Source: Adiantum capillus-veneris
Taxonomy: Eukaryota > Streptophyta > Polypodiopsida > Polypodiales > Pteridaceae
DNA length: 54,125 nt
Assembly: GCA_014529385.2 (NCBI GenBank)
Contig: JABFUD020000256.1
Location: forward strand, 1-54,125
Direction of reading: 5' to 3'
A program made the translations under genes and the position numbers. How positions within the stretch are numbered: the stretch's first letter is position 1; each line of letters starts with the position of its first letter. Below, in pieces: positions 1 through 11,714 of the stretch. Below the pieces are notes generated by a model. That model did not search any database. It worked only from the letters and a program-made list of their open reading frames with translations, and was not told where the DNA came from.

Positions 1-326
1 TTGGCTAGGGGGGAGCGGGGTCCAATGAGCTTGAAACATGTATAAAAATCTACAACTCACCCAAGCAAGCAAGGGCAGTGCTGGGGAGATATACACCACA
101 CACACAAACTCATTTTGTGGATTCATTTTCACTTGGTGAAAGTTGAGGAACTCCACCTCCTTCTCCAAGCTGTGAGAAGTGAGAGCCTACACCAACACTA
201 CTGAATGTATTTGAATGAATGTTGCATGTGATTGGCTAGGGGGGAGAGGGGTCCAATGAGCTTGAAACATGTGTAAAAGCTACAAGTCACCCCAAACAAG
301 CAAGGGGGGTGCTGGGGGGATATAAA

Positions 327-398
<72 letters not shown>

Positions 399-486
399 AT
401 TTTGTGGATTCATTCTCACTTGGTGAAAGTTGAGGAACTCCACCTCCTTCTCCAAGCTTGTGAGAAGTGAGAGACTACACCAATAC
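1..486. repeat. 231-bp tandem duplication containing a CA microsatellite
   Basis: Bases 1-200 recur at 232-486 in the same order: the TTGGCTAGGGGG start, the GTCCAATGAGCTTGAAACATGT block, the ACTCATTTTGTGGATTCATT block and the CCACCTCCTTCTCCAAGCT block. The copies differ by scattered substitutions. The main difference is the CA tract: a few repeats at about 92-106 in copy 1, but an uninterrupted run at about 329-396 in copy 2. A TATAAA-like string lies in each copy (about 41 and 321). No gene could be assigned to the duplication. Confidence 0.85.
329..396. repeat. (CA)n microsatellite
   Basis: An uninterrupted CA dinucleotide run of roughly 34 units. It creates an artificial poly Val-Cys reading frame on the minus strand. 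Confidence 0.97.
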
Positions 487-1620
487 TCTTGGTTATGGAA
501 TGCAAATCCAACTAAGAGCCATGCTTCAATGCTTAAGCTTGCCATCTTCTCCATCTTCATTACTATGCTATTATGTATGCTAGCAAGAAGAGTGATGATA
601 AGTGAGGAGCTATTTCTTTCTCCTATGGAATGTTTCTTTTTCCTCTTCCCTATCCTCATTCCATGCTAGCTCTCTCCACCTTTGAAGGTGTTTGAGGCCT
701 TGGGACTGAGGCTTGGGATAGTTAATGCTTTCTACAAATTTTATGTTATGCTTGTGATGCATGAATCTTTCCATCTCCATTGCATCACCTAGGTCACAAG
801 GAACACAAAGATTGTATTGTACCAAGTCTCTCTTGATGGGAGAAACTATAATACAAATGCCTATTGGAGGGAGGACCGGCACCGTATGAATCCGGTCCTC
901 AAGTATTGTCATGTTCTCTAAACTCTCTCTCTCTTGCAAAAGTATTGTTCATGCCAAGTTAACCCGCTATGCTCCAAAGTAGTCTCACAAAAGTGCTTCA
1001 TCTAATTTCCTAATTCCGCTACTCTCAAAATTCATAGGCCATTTCCATTACAGAAGAGACACTGGAGCTTTGTTTACATGCTATCGAGCTCTCTGATCTC
1101 GTTAATTTCTCTTTGTCAACAAACAACACAAACACACACACACATACACAATTCATGAGGAGGAAATATATATCAATAGAAGCAGGTTGCCTCTTTACCC
1201 TCACAGCTATGTTACATCTTCCATAAGAGAGAGTTGGGTCTATCTCTACACTTGCATTATAAACACATAGTCCTTGCATTTGTACTTAAGAAAGAGAACA
1301 CACACGAAGACTGGGCGAAGACTGGACATACATGAAGCTCAAGGAGGGAGAACTCTCTCTCCTTGTAATGCGTAGCACAATAGTAGTACCATTCCTCAAG
1401 TTGAAGCCTGCAAACACAAAGAAAATAGTATCTATTTTGAGGAGGAAAGAGATGAGCATAGCAGAAAGAGATCTTACCTTGGGCTCCACCGACAATGTTT
1501 GCAATGGGTACCTATGGAAAGACTACCTATTGAATTTCAATCTAGGCAAAGCAATTCAGTAAGGTGAGGAGCCTCAATACGGATAGCAATCCAGGTTTCC
1601 ACCACTCATGCACTTCTAGT
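487..1620. other. Intergenic stretch, no gene recognised
   Basis: Mixed-composition DNA with only short open frames (under 110 codons), none with a recognisable domain. A short CA-rich patch lies near 1127-1150. A plus-strand open frame at 1332-1562 (76 codons) has no family resemblance I can see. Confidence 0.5.
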
Positions 1621-2239
1621 TCCTATTCATATCCCGCTGAGTGAAATGCCGCTTGAACTCCCGATGCCTTTGCCGCCACCACCACCATGAGCACCTCCAT
1701 ACCCATTGTCCCCTGTCTCATCTTCCAACTACTCAACAGAAGCTGAGGGCACAGATTCACTAAGCTATCTTGCACCATCCAGTTTGATGCTAAGAGAGAG
1801 CCTAGGGACCATGAGGAAGCCTCCCCCTTTTAATCAATTTCCCCACTGACAGCACTATCGTGGCAGCGATAGTGAGTTTCCAAGTAGTAATCATCTCGTG
1901 TGAACCTTTGGGGGGGCGGCACCCAAATCAGAGCTTGCCGAACAAATCGAGAAGCCAAAGGCATGAACATGGGCTAAGAGACACCCGATGAGTGATTGAG
2001 GTAGCTTGGGAAGTCTGGATGCCTACGTTCAAGGTATGCATGTTCTCCAAAGCTGACCCATACTCCGCTACCCACCAGGAAAGAGATGACGTTGCATGAA
2101 TTCCATCTGCAAAGAACCCCCATGCAGATGCACTCCAACACCCAAGTTGTAGTTGAAGACCCAACACACAAGCAACCCACAGTTGGCACAAGGCCACACT
2201 CATCCCTCTTGAAGATAGTCAATTAGCTAGAAAAGTGAC
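1620..2239 (-). other. Possible 3' part of the adjacent kinase pseudogene
   Basis: This segment is more GC-rich than its surroundings and lies downstream, on the minus strand, of a recognisable protein-kinase fragment. Minus-strand frames at 1928-2222 are open but match no kinase subdomain convincingly. A Gly-rich stretch can be read on the minus strand near 1670-1690. It may be the decayed C-terminal part of the same gene; this is inference from position and composition. Confidence 0.25.
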
Positions 2240-2415
2240 AGCGGAGCTCTAAAGTTTGCAACAAATGTCCCCATGGAGGCCGACCTCCGTGCAACATCTC
2301 AATCGACGTGCATCCCAAGGACTAGATGTTAGAAGACAGGCCCTGAGCTAACCCTTGCACAACCTCGGGCGCCGTTCAGCCATGTATAAAGGAGCACCAA
2401 GGCAACAGACGATGA
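2240..2415 (-). pseudogene. MAPKKK-like protein kinase fragment (subdomains VIII-IX), disrupted
   Basis: Reading the minus strand from about 2405 down, a Gly-x-Pro-Leu-Tyr-Met-Ala activation-segment end is followed by Ala-Pro-Glu-Val-Val (2372-2358). Next comes the subdomain IX pattern N-I-stop-S-L-G-C-T-x-I-E-M-L-H-G-x-x-P-P-W, ending at 2271. This order is typical of plant MEKK/MAPKKK kinases, which phosphorylate MAP kinase kinases. Two breaks are visible: about 8 extra bases separate Met-Ala from the Ala-Pro-Glu motif and shift the frame, and the conserved Trp before Ser-Leu-Gly-Cys is a TAG stop (2324-2322). The catalytic HRD and DFG motifs were not found upstream, so it is a dead partial copy. 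Family is fairly sure, exact subfamily is not. Confidence 0.65.
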
Positions 2416-2756
2416 AGGGAGAGCTGGATCTAGAGCTCATAGAGAAGCCAGACAGGAGCTCGATATTGAGAAGCCACAAGAGGAAGAGCTGCATGGAGGC
2501 TGAGGGGCGGGGTAGGATATGACGACGAAGAAGGAGAGAGCAAGTAGGTTGAGGACAAGGGAGACATGCCCGAGACAAGGAGGGGGGGTGGAGGGAGGGG
2601 ACCATGGGAAGGAATATCCAAGGGAATCGAGAAAGTAAAGGGATTTCGTTCAAGTTGAGCCAGTAGTAGTGAAGAGAGATTGTATCATTGTATTCGCTCC
2701 ATCACTTTGCAAGCCCACAGCTGTTGTTGCTCTCGAGTCCGAGGATGCCATTTATT
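2416..2756. other. Flank of the kinase pseudogene, no gene assigned
   Basis: The minus strand here should hold the N-terminal kinase lobe if the copy were complete. Open frames exist (2348-2653 and 2430-2621, minus) but show no glycine loop, VAIK lysine or HRD motif. They are rich in Pro, Ser and Leu, probably from composition. Confidence 0.35.
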
Positions 2757-2780
2757 CTCTCTCTCTCTCTCTCTCTCTAC
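2756..2780. repeat. (CT)n microsatellite
   Basis: A run of about 12 CT units. Confidence 0.95.
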
Positions 2781-2883
2781 ATTAAAGTCGAGGCAGCACG
2801 TGTGATTTTTTTATGGGAATTTGATAATGCAAACAACCTTTCCATGATTAAAAGCACATGTATCATGTAAAGATATTGGCTGG

Positions 2884-3200
2884 TATGGGCAATGAGTATC
2901 CTTTGTTTTCTTGGCCAATCAAAAATTTATGCATTTTAAAAAAAATTATTCTTCTTTTTTCACTAACAAAAAGGGAACACATCACTATGGCCTTAGCCCT
3001 TTGGGCAGCCCAAAAAGAAGTGTACACCCTATATCAGTGAGATGTGAATAGATTAGTTTATCTTTGTAATGAATGTCTTTTGTTTCCAACACCCAATCAA
3101 AAAATTATTCATTTTTTAAAATTACCTCCCTTTTTCTTTAGCAAAGGGGAAATGGAAGGCATCACTAAGGCCTCACCCCTTTGGCACAAGCCAAAAAGGA
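2884..3200. repeat. Imperfect tandem duplication, unit about 185 bp
   Basis: The block from about 2884 and the block from about 3068 share the same order of motifs: AATGA..., CTTTTGTTT, CCAATCAAAAA, a T/A-rich run, then CATCACTA-GGCCT-A-CCCTTTGG. They diverge substantially, so the duplication is old. No coding sequence was identified. Confidence 0.6.
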
Positions 3201-5895
3201 AAAAACCAAGGTATGACGGTTTAAAAGATTCATGGGATTTTAAACAAGCACAAAAGCAATGGTAATAAAGCCTTGCATGGCTGTAGGCTAAAACTCCCAA
3301 AAGCCATAATATTTTAAGGCTTTTAACACCTTGAGGCTTAAGGAACATCACCCATTAAAAAAAAAGGCCAACTCCCATCAAGGCTTGGGGTTGTTCTCTC
3401 AAAGTCCATTCACGTAGACTCGAACTCTACAAGCTCTTGGCTCTATACAAGGCCAAATTTAATATTTTTTTCTTTTGTTTTATTGAGTTGTATTTAGGGA
3501 AGAAAAAGCCGCCCTCTATCAAATTTGAGACAATTTCCATGAAGTTCTTCAACTTTTTGACTATATAAATATTGAAACCCATCCAATGCTTGGACTCAAG
3601 GTCGTGAGATTGACGGGTAAATTTTCTCAACCATCGGGTGCGTCAAAGTAAGTCCCTCGTCTCAACTTTATTATTGACATGATTTCATATGTTTTCCACA
3701 ATTATTAAGTCTTGAGTTTTATTCTTACATAAGCTCCCAGAATTTTGCATTTCAAGGATGAGAATTTATAGGATTTTTTCAAAACATAACATGACACCTA
3801 AATATTCATTTTGGTATGGATTACTCCAAAAATTTATAAGTAACTCATGAAGTAAAATTTCAAGCCGATAGAGCACTCATCCATCATAGCCAGGCCCCTT
3901 AATTAAGTTTCCCTTTTAGATAGTATGGTTCATATTTATTTAATTTTTTAAAATATATACTGAAATTGGGATAGCTGCTAATCAAGACCAAGTAGTGTTG
4001 TTTTGAGGCATTTTTGATAGGTACTATACCTTACACTTCAACAATTAGAGCTAATGAACAACCCTATATGGCTCTCGTTCGAACATGGCCACCAAGTCCA
4101 CAAGTCAACAAGAAATTGGTTTGCGAATGGAGCTTAAAGTCAAACATTGATTTCATAATCACGCCAAGCAAGGGATCATCTCAGCACGAGTCTACCTATC
4201 AAATAAATTGATAAGTCTTCTTACCATAGCTCATGATTCCATAAAATTCTACACCTATAAATTTATACATTTAGTTGATTGGTGTTACATATTTATAATT
4301 TTTAACTTCTTTAGTCCCTCGGTATATCCAATATACACATTTGGAAGTAGTAGCATTTCTCTCCCTATATCTTTGGAAGCTATCCAATTGATAAGCAACC
4401 ACATTGGGGCTAGATTGGTCACACGGCATATCCAATGTATGTCTGTGAATATAATTGTTAACATTCGTAAATTTTTCTCCTTTCTCTCTCCTTAGAAAAG
4501 AATTATTGACATTCATGGTAATATTTATTTTTTTGTAATTATTTATGAAAATTTTTTGTGACAATTATAGTTAATCATTGATGATTGCATATTACATATC
4601 TTTCAATCTTTGCTACTCATTAAGGCACAAAGGCCACTTTTAATGTTAACAGACCCCAAAAGAAATCTCTCTCTAGTGCTGACGAGTCAAGCATTCTAAA
4701 CTTCCAAAACAATAAACTCAAGATAAGTATCTAGTTTCCAATTGTTTGAGCTCTTATTGGAGAAAAAGCCAAATGCCATGTTATTCAATTGCTACTAGAG
4801 TTGCATCACTAATTTATTTACTACTAGTATGTTAAGTCAATTTCTTGATAATTACATATCTATATCATGAAACACACCAATTGCTCAATAATAGCCTTTA
4901 GATATTTGATCAAGAAGTGCAATTAACAAAATCAATACTGTATTGTATCATGCACTTACTTACATTGCAACATTAGGCTTATTAGCCTATGAGGTGCTAA
5001 ATTTTTGGTGAAGTTTTCTTTTCAAGTATTCAAAATTTTGGCCACTCTATGTGCCACTTCTAGGGATTTTAATGAAGCATATGATGAGCAAGAGGAATGC
5101 CAAGATTTTATCCATTCTCCGTGTCCTTAGCTCATGTTTGGATAGTCACTATTTTTTGGGTCATGGTATAATGCCCAAGTAGATTTAAACTGGATACCTA
5201 ACCTTGTAATGTATTTCAATATTTATTTACCTTCACATAGGTACATTCACAATGCTTTTCACAATAGTCTCTTTCACCTTTTTGAGGACCCCTATGTACA
5301 CATCATATATATGAGGAACCACCTACACTTGTAGATCAAGAAGAGAAACTCATCCTTGACCAAAGTTTATTAGCGTTATCTTTTTGACTTTTAAAGGCCA
5401 CCCAGAGAAGATGCTAAGTGGATGCCTGATCTTTTTTTCCAAAGCTACTTAGATCTTCTCCACACATTTCATCACTCATAGTCCATTTAATTCTTTGTTG
5501 AGCAACTGAGGACAATTGTAATCCGTGGGTGGAGGGAGGGATGTTATGAGATTGGGCACCCTCCTATTGTATGTGGTTAACTACAATTGGGATAGCTGTA
5601 GCGTAATGGTTAATTACTGTGATGTCTTTTTATTTTTATTAATGGTGAGTTGATGACTTGTAGATTGGAATTTTGGGAGTTGAAGAGAAGGCTTTGACAA
5701 TAAATCATTCTTGGCCATTTTATATTTGCATAGTGTTTTAAATATTTTATCAATAAGCCACTATGGCTGCTTTGTAAATAGGATAGTGAGAACTCACCTT
5801 AAGAGAGTCATGCAATAAGTAATACACTCCACTCATAAAATAAAGTGGAATTAAAAAAGAGGCACCTCCAATTTTTGACACTAATAAGTAGTATA
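3201..5895. other. AT-rich intergenic DNA, nothing recognised
   Basis: About 2.7 kb of AT-rich sequence with many stops in all frames. Short open frames at 3427-3630, 4014-4211, 4208-4495 and 4271-4564 show no motif. I found no LTR pair, inverted end or RNA gene here. Confidence 0.5.
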
Positions 5896-5899
5896 AATA

Positions 5900-5932
5900 C
5901 CAAACTCCACAAGAGGTGTTTGTGGAGTTTGG
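5900..5932. repeat. Perfect 13-bp inverted repeat beside a TATA-like string
   Basis: CCAAACTCCACAA (5900-5912) is mirrored by TTGTGGAGTTTGG (5920-5932) around a 7-base loop. A TATAAATA string (5892-5899) ends immediately before the first arm. The structure could fold as a hairpin at or near a transcription start. Confidence 0.75.
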
Positions 5933-5962
5933 GGCTACAATCTTTAGGCCATTCTTGTGTAG

Positions 5963-6185
5963 ATGCTCAAAATTTTTCCTTTCCCCTCTCTTAACCTATA
6001 TCTTGGGCTATGGAGCTTCCTTGTGTCATCTTCTTGTGTAAGAGTTGTCTCCTATGCTGCTCTGTGTACTATTATGTGTAGGTATGTCAACATCTCCATC
6101 CCTTTTCTTTCTGTGTCAACATCTTCCCCTACTATCTCTCTCTTTTTCCTTCTCCATCACGGCAAGGTCAAGGGTTGAATTTCAT
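5963..6185. other. Pyrimidine-rich segment, no gene assigned
   Basis: Plus-strand open frames (5963-6178, 6045-6461) are rich in Ser, Leu and Phe because of CT-rich DNA. They show no recognisable domain. Confidence 0.4.
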
Positions 6186-6400
6186 GGCCAAGGGTGGAAG
6201 TCCACCCTTGCTCCCAATAGTGATCATGTGAAATTTCTTGTTATTAGTAAGTGTTATCACCATATTATCATAATCACATTTAACATAATCACAAAGAAGC
6301 CGATCAAAGGTTACTTGGTAACCCACAAAAAGCCCGTCAAGCGTTTTCTTTTCTCGATGGGCCTGTCGAGAAACAACATTTTACCGGCGGGCTTGCAAGG
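6186..6400 (+). repeat. Left inverted end of a hAT-like element
   Basis: The string CTTGGTAACC-ACAAAAA at 6314-6331 recurs in reverse complement at 10127-10144 with one mismatch. It is followed in both arms by a T-rich stretch, CGA--GGGCC---TC-AGAAA. Patchy similarity extends outward (GATCA, CATGTGAAA, TTTAACAT). A transposase remnant lies between the arms. The exact terminus and target-site duplication could not be fixed. Confidence 0.45.
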
Positions 6401-6502
6401 AAAAAAAGAAAGCCGGATGGATCTGCAACATAATAAAAAGGAAAGACCTGGTATTGTTTGAGCCTTGGAGAGAGAGCTCCAAAGATCCAGAGGTCCAGAT
6501 CT

Positions 6503-6504
<2 letters not shown>

Positions 6505-6561
<57 letters not shown>
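6505..6561. repeat. (AT)n followed by (AG)n microsatellite
   Basis: About 15 AT units run directly into about 12 AG units. The tract accounts for the Leu-Ser and Ile-Tyr repeats in overlapping minus-strand frames. Confidence 0.95.
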
Positions 6562-7940
6562 CCCTCTGCATGTACATCGAGAGGAGAGAGGGAGTGATGG
6601 GATCATGTGGAGAATGCTCCGCATTGTAGCGTGCAGCAGGAGTAGCAGAGTACCTAACCACATGACTCATACATTTATGTTGTGTGTGCATTGTGTGGTA
6701 GAGTGTTTTGTGTCGTATTGTGTGTCAATAACAAGGTACCTTCTTACACAACATGGGTGTGTGTGTTAGCTGTTCTATGGAATAGTGCTTACCATGGGGG
6801 TATCACCTCAAAATGAGGGGAATATTATGTCCTTGTGGTAAGTATTGGCTCAACATATGGGTACTATATTGGTAAAGCAAAGATATTAGTATCATTATGA
6901 TGAGTCAAATTCTTTCCCCATGTAAAAGAAACATATGGGCATCGATCAGTATTGCGGCCATATGATGTTCGTATTCAAACTGACCAATTTGTGTCGTTTG
7001 TTAGAAGCATGTGTTTTTGCATAAATATGGCGTTCAATTTATTAACCAAGAATTTATGAACGCCGTATATATTGTATGTGCATGTCTCTAGTGTTTGTTT
7101 GAGTATTAGGTATACGAAATACTTGGTCGGTAATGCAGTCGTGAAGAGTATTTCGTGTATAATTTTTTGTAATGTCTATAAATGCTTTATGTTGATTGTT
7201 CTTATCAAAGTATAACATATCAAATCATAACACATTTATTAAAAAAAATAATAATAATTGTCTAACAAATTCAATAAAATTTTAATTATGTAACAACTAT
7301 CTATTGAATTCTTTGTCATCCATCTTTGGTATATTAACATTATTTTGGTACCAAAAAGAACATTTTAGTACTGTCTTTTCACAAATTCAAATCAAATGAT
7401 TCATACAATCTAGAAAACATACAAGAAATGCTTTTGTCAACCTATAAAATGTTATCTAAAGTACTCATAAAATTTATAGCATGTTGCATTTGTACAATCT
7501 CAATGATAGCTATACTTATGAAAAGCACCTTCGCAAAACACTAGTCAATGTTTCACTACAATCGACATCCACATGAAACATTTAATTCATCTAAATTTGC
7601 GATGTCTTATGTTGCATATATACAACATCTGCAACTCTATTACATAAGGTGATACTACTTGATGGTTGTGCAAGCCTTATTGATTTATGCCATATCCCAT
7701 AAACTACGCGTGTTGTAATTTTCATTTATCAAAGATTAGTTTTGGTCCACTTCTGAATTTCTTCATTCATCACACATATTTGTATACAAATACTTCATAT
7801 GGACACAATTAGGAAATTCATATATACACTTTCATTATTTTTGTGTGGCAATGTTTTCTTTCAAGTAAGTTTGCACTATAATTTTTTTTTTAATGGGCTT
7901 AAATTACAAGATGCTTGTGAGTTTGAAACCTTGAAAATTG
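6562..7940. other. Interior of the hAT-like element, no domain recognised
   Basis: AT-rich DNA lies downstream (on the minus strand) of the transposase remnant. In a complete hAT gene the end of the catalytic region and the C-terminal dimerisation domain would fall here. I could not recognise either; stops are frequent in all frames. Confidence 0.4.
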
Positions 7941-8945
7941 CTTAATTAATGGGTGTTTGCAATATATGTATTAAAAACATTAAATTTTGTCTTAATAACT
8001 GTGGAAAATCTTCTTTGAATGAGAAATTATATTCAATTTATGAAATTCTTGTTAAAATTATGATAAATCTTTTTTATTATGATACCAACATTTTTATAGT
8101 TCTTTGCATTGTTCATGACTACTTGAAGGACGTGTTTAGTGATGATTTCCTTAATTACATTAATCAAGACCTCAACAATATATTTTCCACTTTTAATAGC
8201 ATTAAGAATTGTCAATAGCTTTTATGAATGTCTCTCCCCTTGGGGACAAACTAGCATAGTATTGATTAGTGGTCTTCTCCGAACATTTGGCCAGTTCGTC
8301 ACCGACAATTGTGCATCTTGAAAGAGATGCATTCCCAAAAATTATTTTGGAAACACGCTCTTTTACTTCGGCATAACATTTGTCCAAGAGATCATTCTGT
8401 ATCGTGTGATACGAAGGGGCTAAAAATCCTAGACCATACTCATCGATTTTCTTCCATGCATGTTTCCAAGCTAGGCTGTCAACCATGAACAATATACTCC
8501 CATTGAAAAAAAAATCTTTTGCAAGTGCATTTTGTGCCTCTTCTAGCGTTTTCATTTGAAAGCTTTGGTGCAATGATCTTTGTTGCATTAGCCCAAGCCC
8601 AACCTCATTGGCTTAGAGGTAACACTATTTGGTATTGTATCTCCTTGCACATGCTGTTCTGTAGTGTTTGTTGGTGTCACCATAGGATCATTATGATTGG
8701 TAGTTGACTATGGATGCCCTTGCCATGCATCCATAAGAGATTCCTCTATCCTCTGTTTCTTGCCATCCTTCTTTGCAATCTCTTCTCTCAAACAGTTAGC
8801 AATTGCAAGTGCCTAAGGATGATCACATTTGCGACAACTCTTTTTAAAGCTACCCAAAAAGGGTACCTAGTGCGTGAATCCCCACCTATTTTTGTGGTGA
8901 AGCAAAATTTCCATTGCCACTCCTAATATCGACCACATATATTGT
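7941..8945 (-). pseudogene. hAT-type transposase remnant with DUF659 region
   Basis: On the minus strand the open frame 8588-8202 reads like a DUF659 region of plant hAT transposases. It has a Gly-Leu-Gly-Phe-x-x-Pro-Ser motif, a Leu-Leu-Asp-Lys helix, a Cys-Thr-Ile-x-x-Asp motif and Ser-Pro-Arg-Gly-x-x-Phe-Ile-Lys-Ala-Ile-Asp. The next part continues in another frame (8215-8033) with Val-Leu-Gln-Val-Val-Met-x-Asn-Ala-x-Asn-Tyr, the usual motif after DUF659, so a frameshift lies near 8210. Upstream (about 8810-8660) the acidic-basic linker that normally follows a BED zinc finger can be read, but no intact BED Cys/His set. Such proteins cut and paste the element's own ends. This copy is broken. 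Confidence 0.7.
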
Positions 8946-10040
8946 GAGAAAATTCCCACTCTTTGTCGGGGGCCGTTTTTTTCTTTTCTGACTTTGTAAC
9001 ACTTGTGCCGGTGTTTTGGTCCATTGCTTGTATTATTGTAGTTGAAGTCATAAGAACTTCATACTCAACTTAAAAAAAATTCTCTAATTTTTAATACATA
9101 TTAAATCTAAAAACTTCATTAAGAAGAAATTAAATCTACACATTGTGCAATTTGCAATGCACTCTCTATCTTGCATTATGCATAAAATAAAACTATAAAT
9201 TTTTCAATGCAATTACACATTTGATGATTACTTTTATGTACTCTATGATTTGCAGCCAATAAGACACATTTAAAAACATCACATTGTCATATGTAGTGGT
9301 TTAGGGTTTTTTTTTCACTTATTTTCACACGCAACATAGACTAATTAACTTAGACATTGGAATGATAATAATCATTTTCAAAACACAAACAAAAGTAACA
9401 CTATGTATGATTTCAACCTCATGCACCAATACTCTTTCACAATACACAATGCACTCTCTATCTAACAGTATGAATTAAATAGAACTATGAAATCTTCAAT
9501 ACAATTACACAGTTGAGGACTAATGTTACCCAATCAAGGGTTATAGCCCCCTTTGTACATTCAATTAAATATATAAAATCTTTTCTCACCCAATTAAGGA
9601 TTGTCGCTCTCATATTGTAGAGTGACAAATAATATACACGATCTATGATGTTGTGAAATGCAAGACTTCAAGGATCTTTACATATCCACCCAGTACACTA
9701 GTACAGGGCATCCAACCCTTAAATAACGACTCATTTTTGAAATATGCTCATCTTCTAAAACCAACTTTAGCCCCTTCATGGACCAATGGCTTCGTTGCAA
9801 TGAGCATGGTTTTTAAGAGATTCCATTTGTTTGGCATCGTAACTTTGCTTTAGGTCAAGGATTTTAATTTTTTGAGAAGTGCTTATTGTATTCAAAATCA
9901 CGCTTAGCCTAGAAATAGGACCTGTGACTCTGTAACCTTAGGTCAACTCAAAAGGAGAAATAACTATACACGGCATTAGGATACACTCCTGAGGAATTCG
10001 CTTAGTCAAAATGCCAAAGATAGTAGAGTTTTTACTATAT
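8946..10040. other. AT-rich flank of the transposase remnant, no gene
   Basis: Low-complexity AT-rich sequence inside the inferred hAT element. The short frame 9653-9853 (plus) shows no motif. Partly repeated phrases (CACTCTCTATCT near 9160 and 9450, ATTACACA-TTGA near 9215 and 9505) suggest an old local duplication. Confidence 0.4.
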
Positions 10041-10044
10041 ACAA

Positions 10045-10280
10045 AAGGTCCTGCCAGGATTTTTTAATTTCTTGATGGGCCCGCTCGGAAAATAAAAAGG
10101 CTCGATGGGTTTATTGGCACAAGTGGTTTTTGTAGGTTACCAAGAGGGTTACGATAATATTTAACATCATCACGTGATTTTCATGTGTGATCACTCAATG
10201 ATATTAACGTGCTCACAAGTTCGTGATCACATTAATATAATCCCTGATGGAGACAATGTATCCTTGCATTTTTGTCATGG
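10045..10280 (-). repeat. Right inverted end of the hAT-like element
   Basis: This is the reverse-complement partner of the left arm, centred on 10127-10144. The similarity is patchy, as expected for an old element. The outer boundary is probably between 10200 and 10300 but was not resolved. Confidence 0.45.
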
Positions 10281-11065
10281 AAATTACCAAAATCATGAGT
10301 TGATCCCAAAGTAAAGAATAAAACCTCCCTTTTTTTATGCCTCAATATCAATACACCATTTCACCCCGGCGAGTATTGTTATTGATTAGAGAAGGATCTT
10401 CTTCTCAAGTATATAGCTCATGTAAAGAAAGGCCAATCAAAGTTTTGTTGTAATAAAATTGCTCCTTATGATGATGCAATGATGCTTCATGTTGTGGGTC
10501 AAGACTATGCCCGTAGAAACATTGATAATTCATTTTCACTTGTACAAAGTTGCAGACATGCGAATACAAAATGGTTGCTTGTTGCAGATTTGAAGGTATC
10601 TTGTTTCTTGTGATGAATTCTACCATTCATTAAAAAGATGATGTCACGAGTGATGAAGACACCCACGAAAATGGTTTCAATTTATTGAATTGGTAGATGG
10701 TGGTACCAACCATCATGATGCTTCTTCTCAAAAGGTAGAACCTGGCAGCCATGCTAATGATGTTTTGGAACACATGAAATATGTGGGTGCTACTGTTGCA
10801 AGCCTTGACATGGTTTTCCTTGTAGCTAAATTTTTCTAGGTTTCCTAATTCCAAACTTTTAGGGTACCCAAAACCAAATTCCAAAGACCAAAGGGTGACA
10901 AAGACCTGACTTTTGAGAGCCCTAACCACGGGTAAAAAGAGGTAAGTTGCATTGATCCAGAATGAGCTTGTCCAAGACTATCTTCAAAGTTTTGAGTGAG
11001 ACTTTATCATGACAAATCATCCACCACCTGCGTTTTCTAATCAATTAAGAGATACGTAAACCGCA
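10281..11065. other. Intergenic DNA before the nested retrotransposons
   Basis: Minus-strand open frames (10405-10626, 10630-10929) show no domain. G0's 5' LTR, primer-binding site and leader would be expected here, but no tRNA-Asp primer-binding string and no copy of the 35333-35700 LTR material was found. The 5' end of G0 is therefore lost or unrecognisable. Confidence 0.4.
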
Positions 11066-11714
11066 AGAAACACTGCAATACCTTTGACAAAAAGATTGGG
11101 AGAACACCTAGAGGAGAGGCATCCTCTGATCAACAAATTGAATGTGAGATTTATCAAGATCAATGTATCCATGAGAGTTCCAATGGATTATGCTCATGAA
11201 GGCTTATATATTTTCACAAATGGGGATCCACATACCTTCTACAAGTGTGTAGAACCCATTTCTAGAGAGTTGATGTCCTATACAAACCTCTATGCACTCA
11301 TGTATATAGATGCTCAAGGAGTGCAAAAGTTAATGAGCATTTGGATGCTCTATTGCAAGCTTACAAGGCAAGACTAAAACCCGATCAAACACTAGAACAG
11401 ATATTGCTGATATATTTGCATATGAAGAAGGTTAAAAAAAAACAAATGGATATGTGTAAACGCCTCATAGAGACAACTCAAGCTCTAATGCAGCCAAAAA
11501 AATTGAAAATCTCTAAGCAAGTAGTGCCTGTGCCAAAAAAGGAGAATGCAAGCGCACTAAAAGAAAACAACACAAGAGAACCAATCAAATCGTGAAATGA
11601 AAATCCATTGAATACCAGGGTGATGACAAACACAACGGATGAGGCCAAATCTCAAGAGATCTATCCAATCCTTGTGGTAAATAATCAAAAATCACAAAGA
11701 CAACAGTGCCATGT
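11066..11714 (+). pseudogene. Old element G0: gag remnant with a large internal deletion
   Basis: The frame 11084-11377 matches the gag N-terminus of G1 (27259-27552): both have Glu-Gly-Leu-Tyr, a Tyr-(Lys/Arg)-Cys motif with an acidic/Pro neighbour, and Tyr-Thr-x-(Leu)-Tyr. Directly after it, in another frame (11341-11595), comes the gag C-terminal helix with Lys-Val-Asn-Glu-x-Leu-Asp-Ala-Leu-Leu and Thr-x-Ala-Leu. In G1 that helix lies about 2 kb further on. The gag core and zinc knuckle have thus been deleted from G0. The copy is cut at 11714 by the copia element, whose CATGT target duplication forms the last five bases. Confidence 0.7.

Noticed and set aside
198-659. 153-codon minus frame with a long Val-Cys run
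   Set aside because: It is the CA microsatellite read in frame; the flanks show no domain.
1974-2222. Minus frame as the C-terminal lobe of the kinase
   Set aside because: No subdomain X-XI residues could be placed, so it was kept only as a possible decayed flank.
3405-3445. T-arm-like string GACTCGAACTC suggesting a tRNA
   Set aside because: No matching D-arm, anticodon stem or acceptor stem could be drawn around it.
6311-6691. Minus frames with Leu-Ser and Ile-Tyr runs
   Set aside because: Products of the AT-AG microsatellite at 6505-6561.
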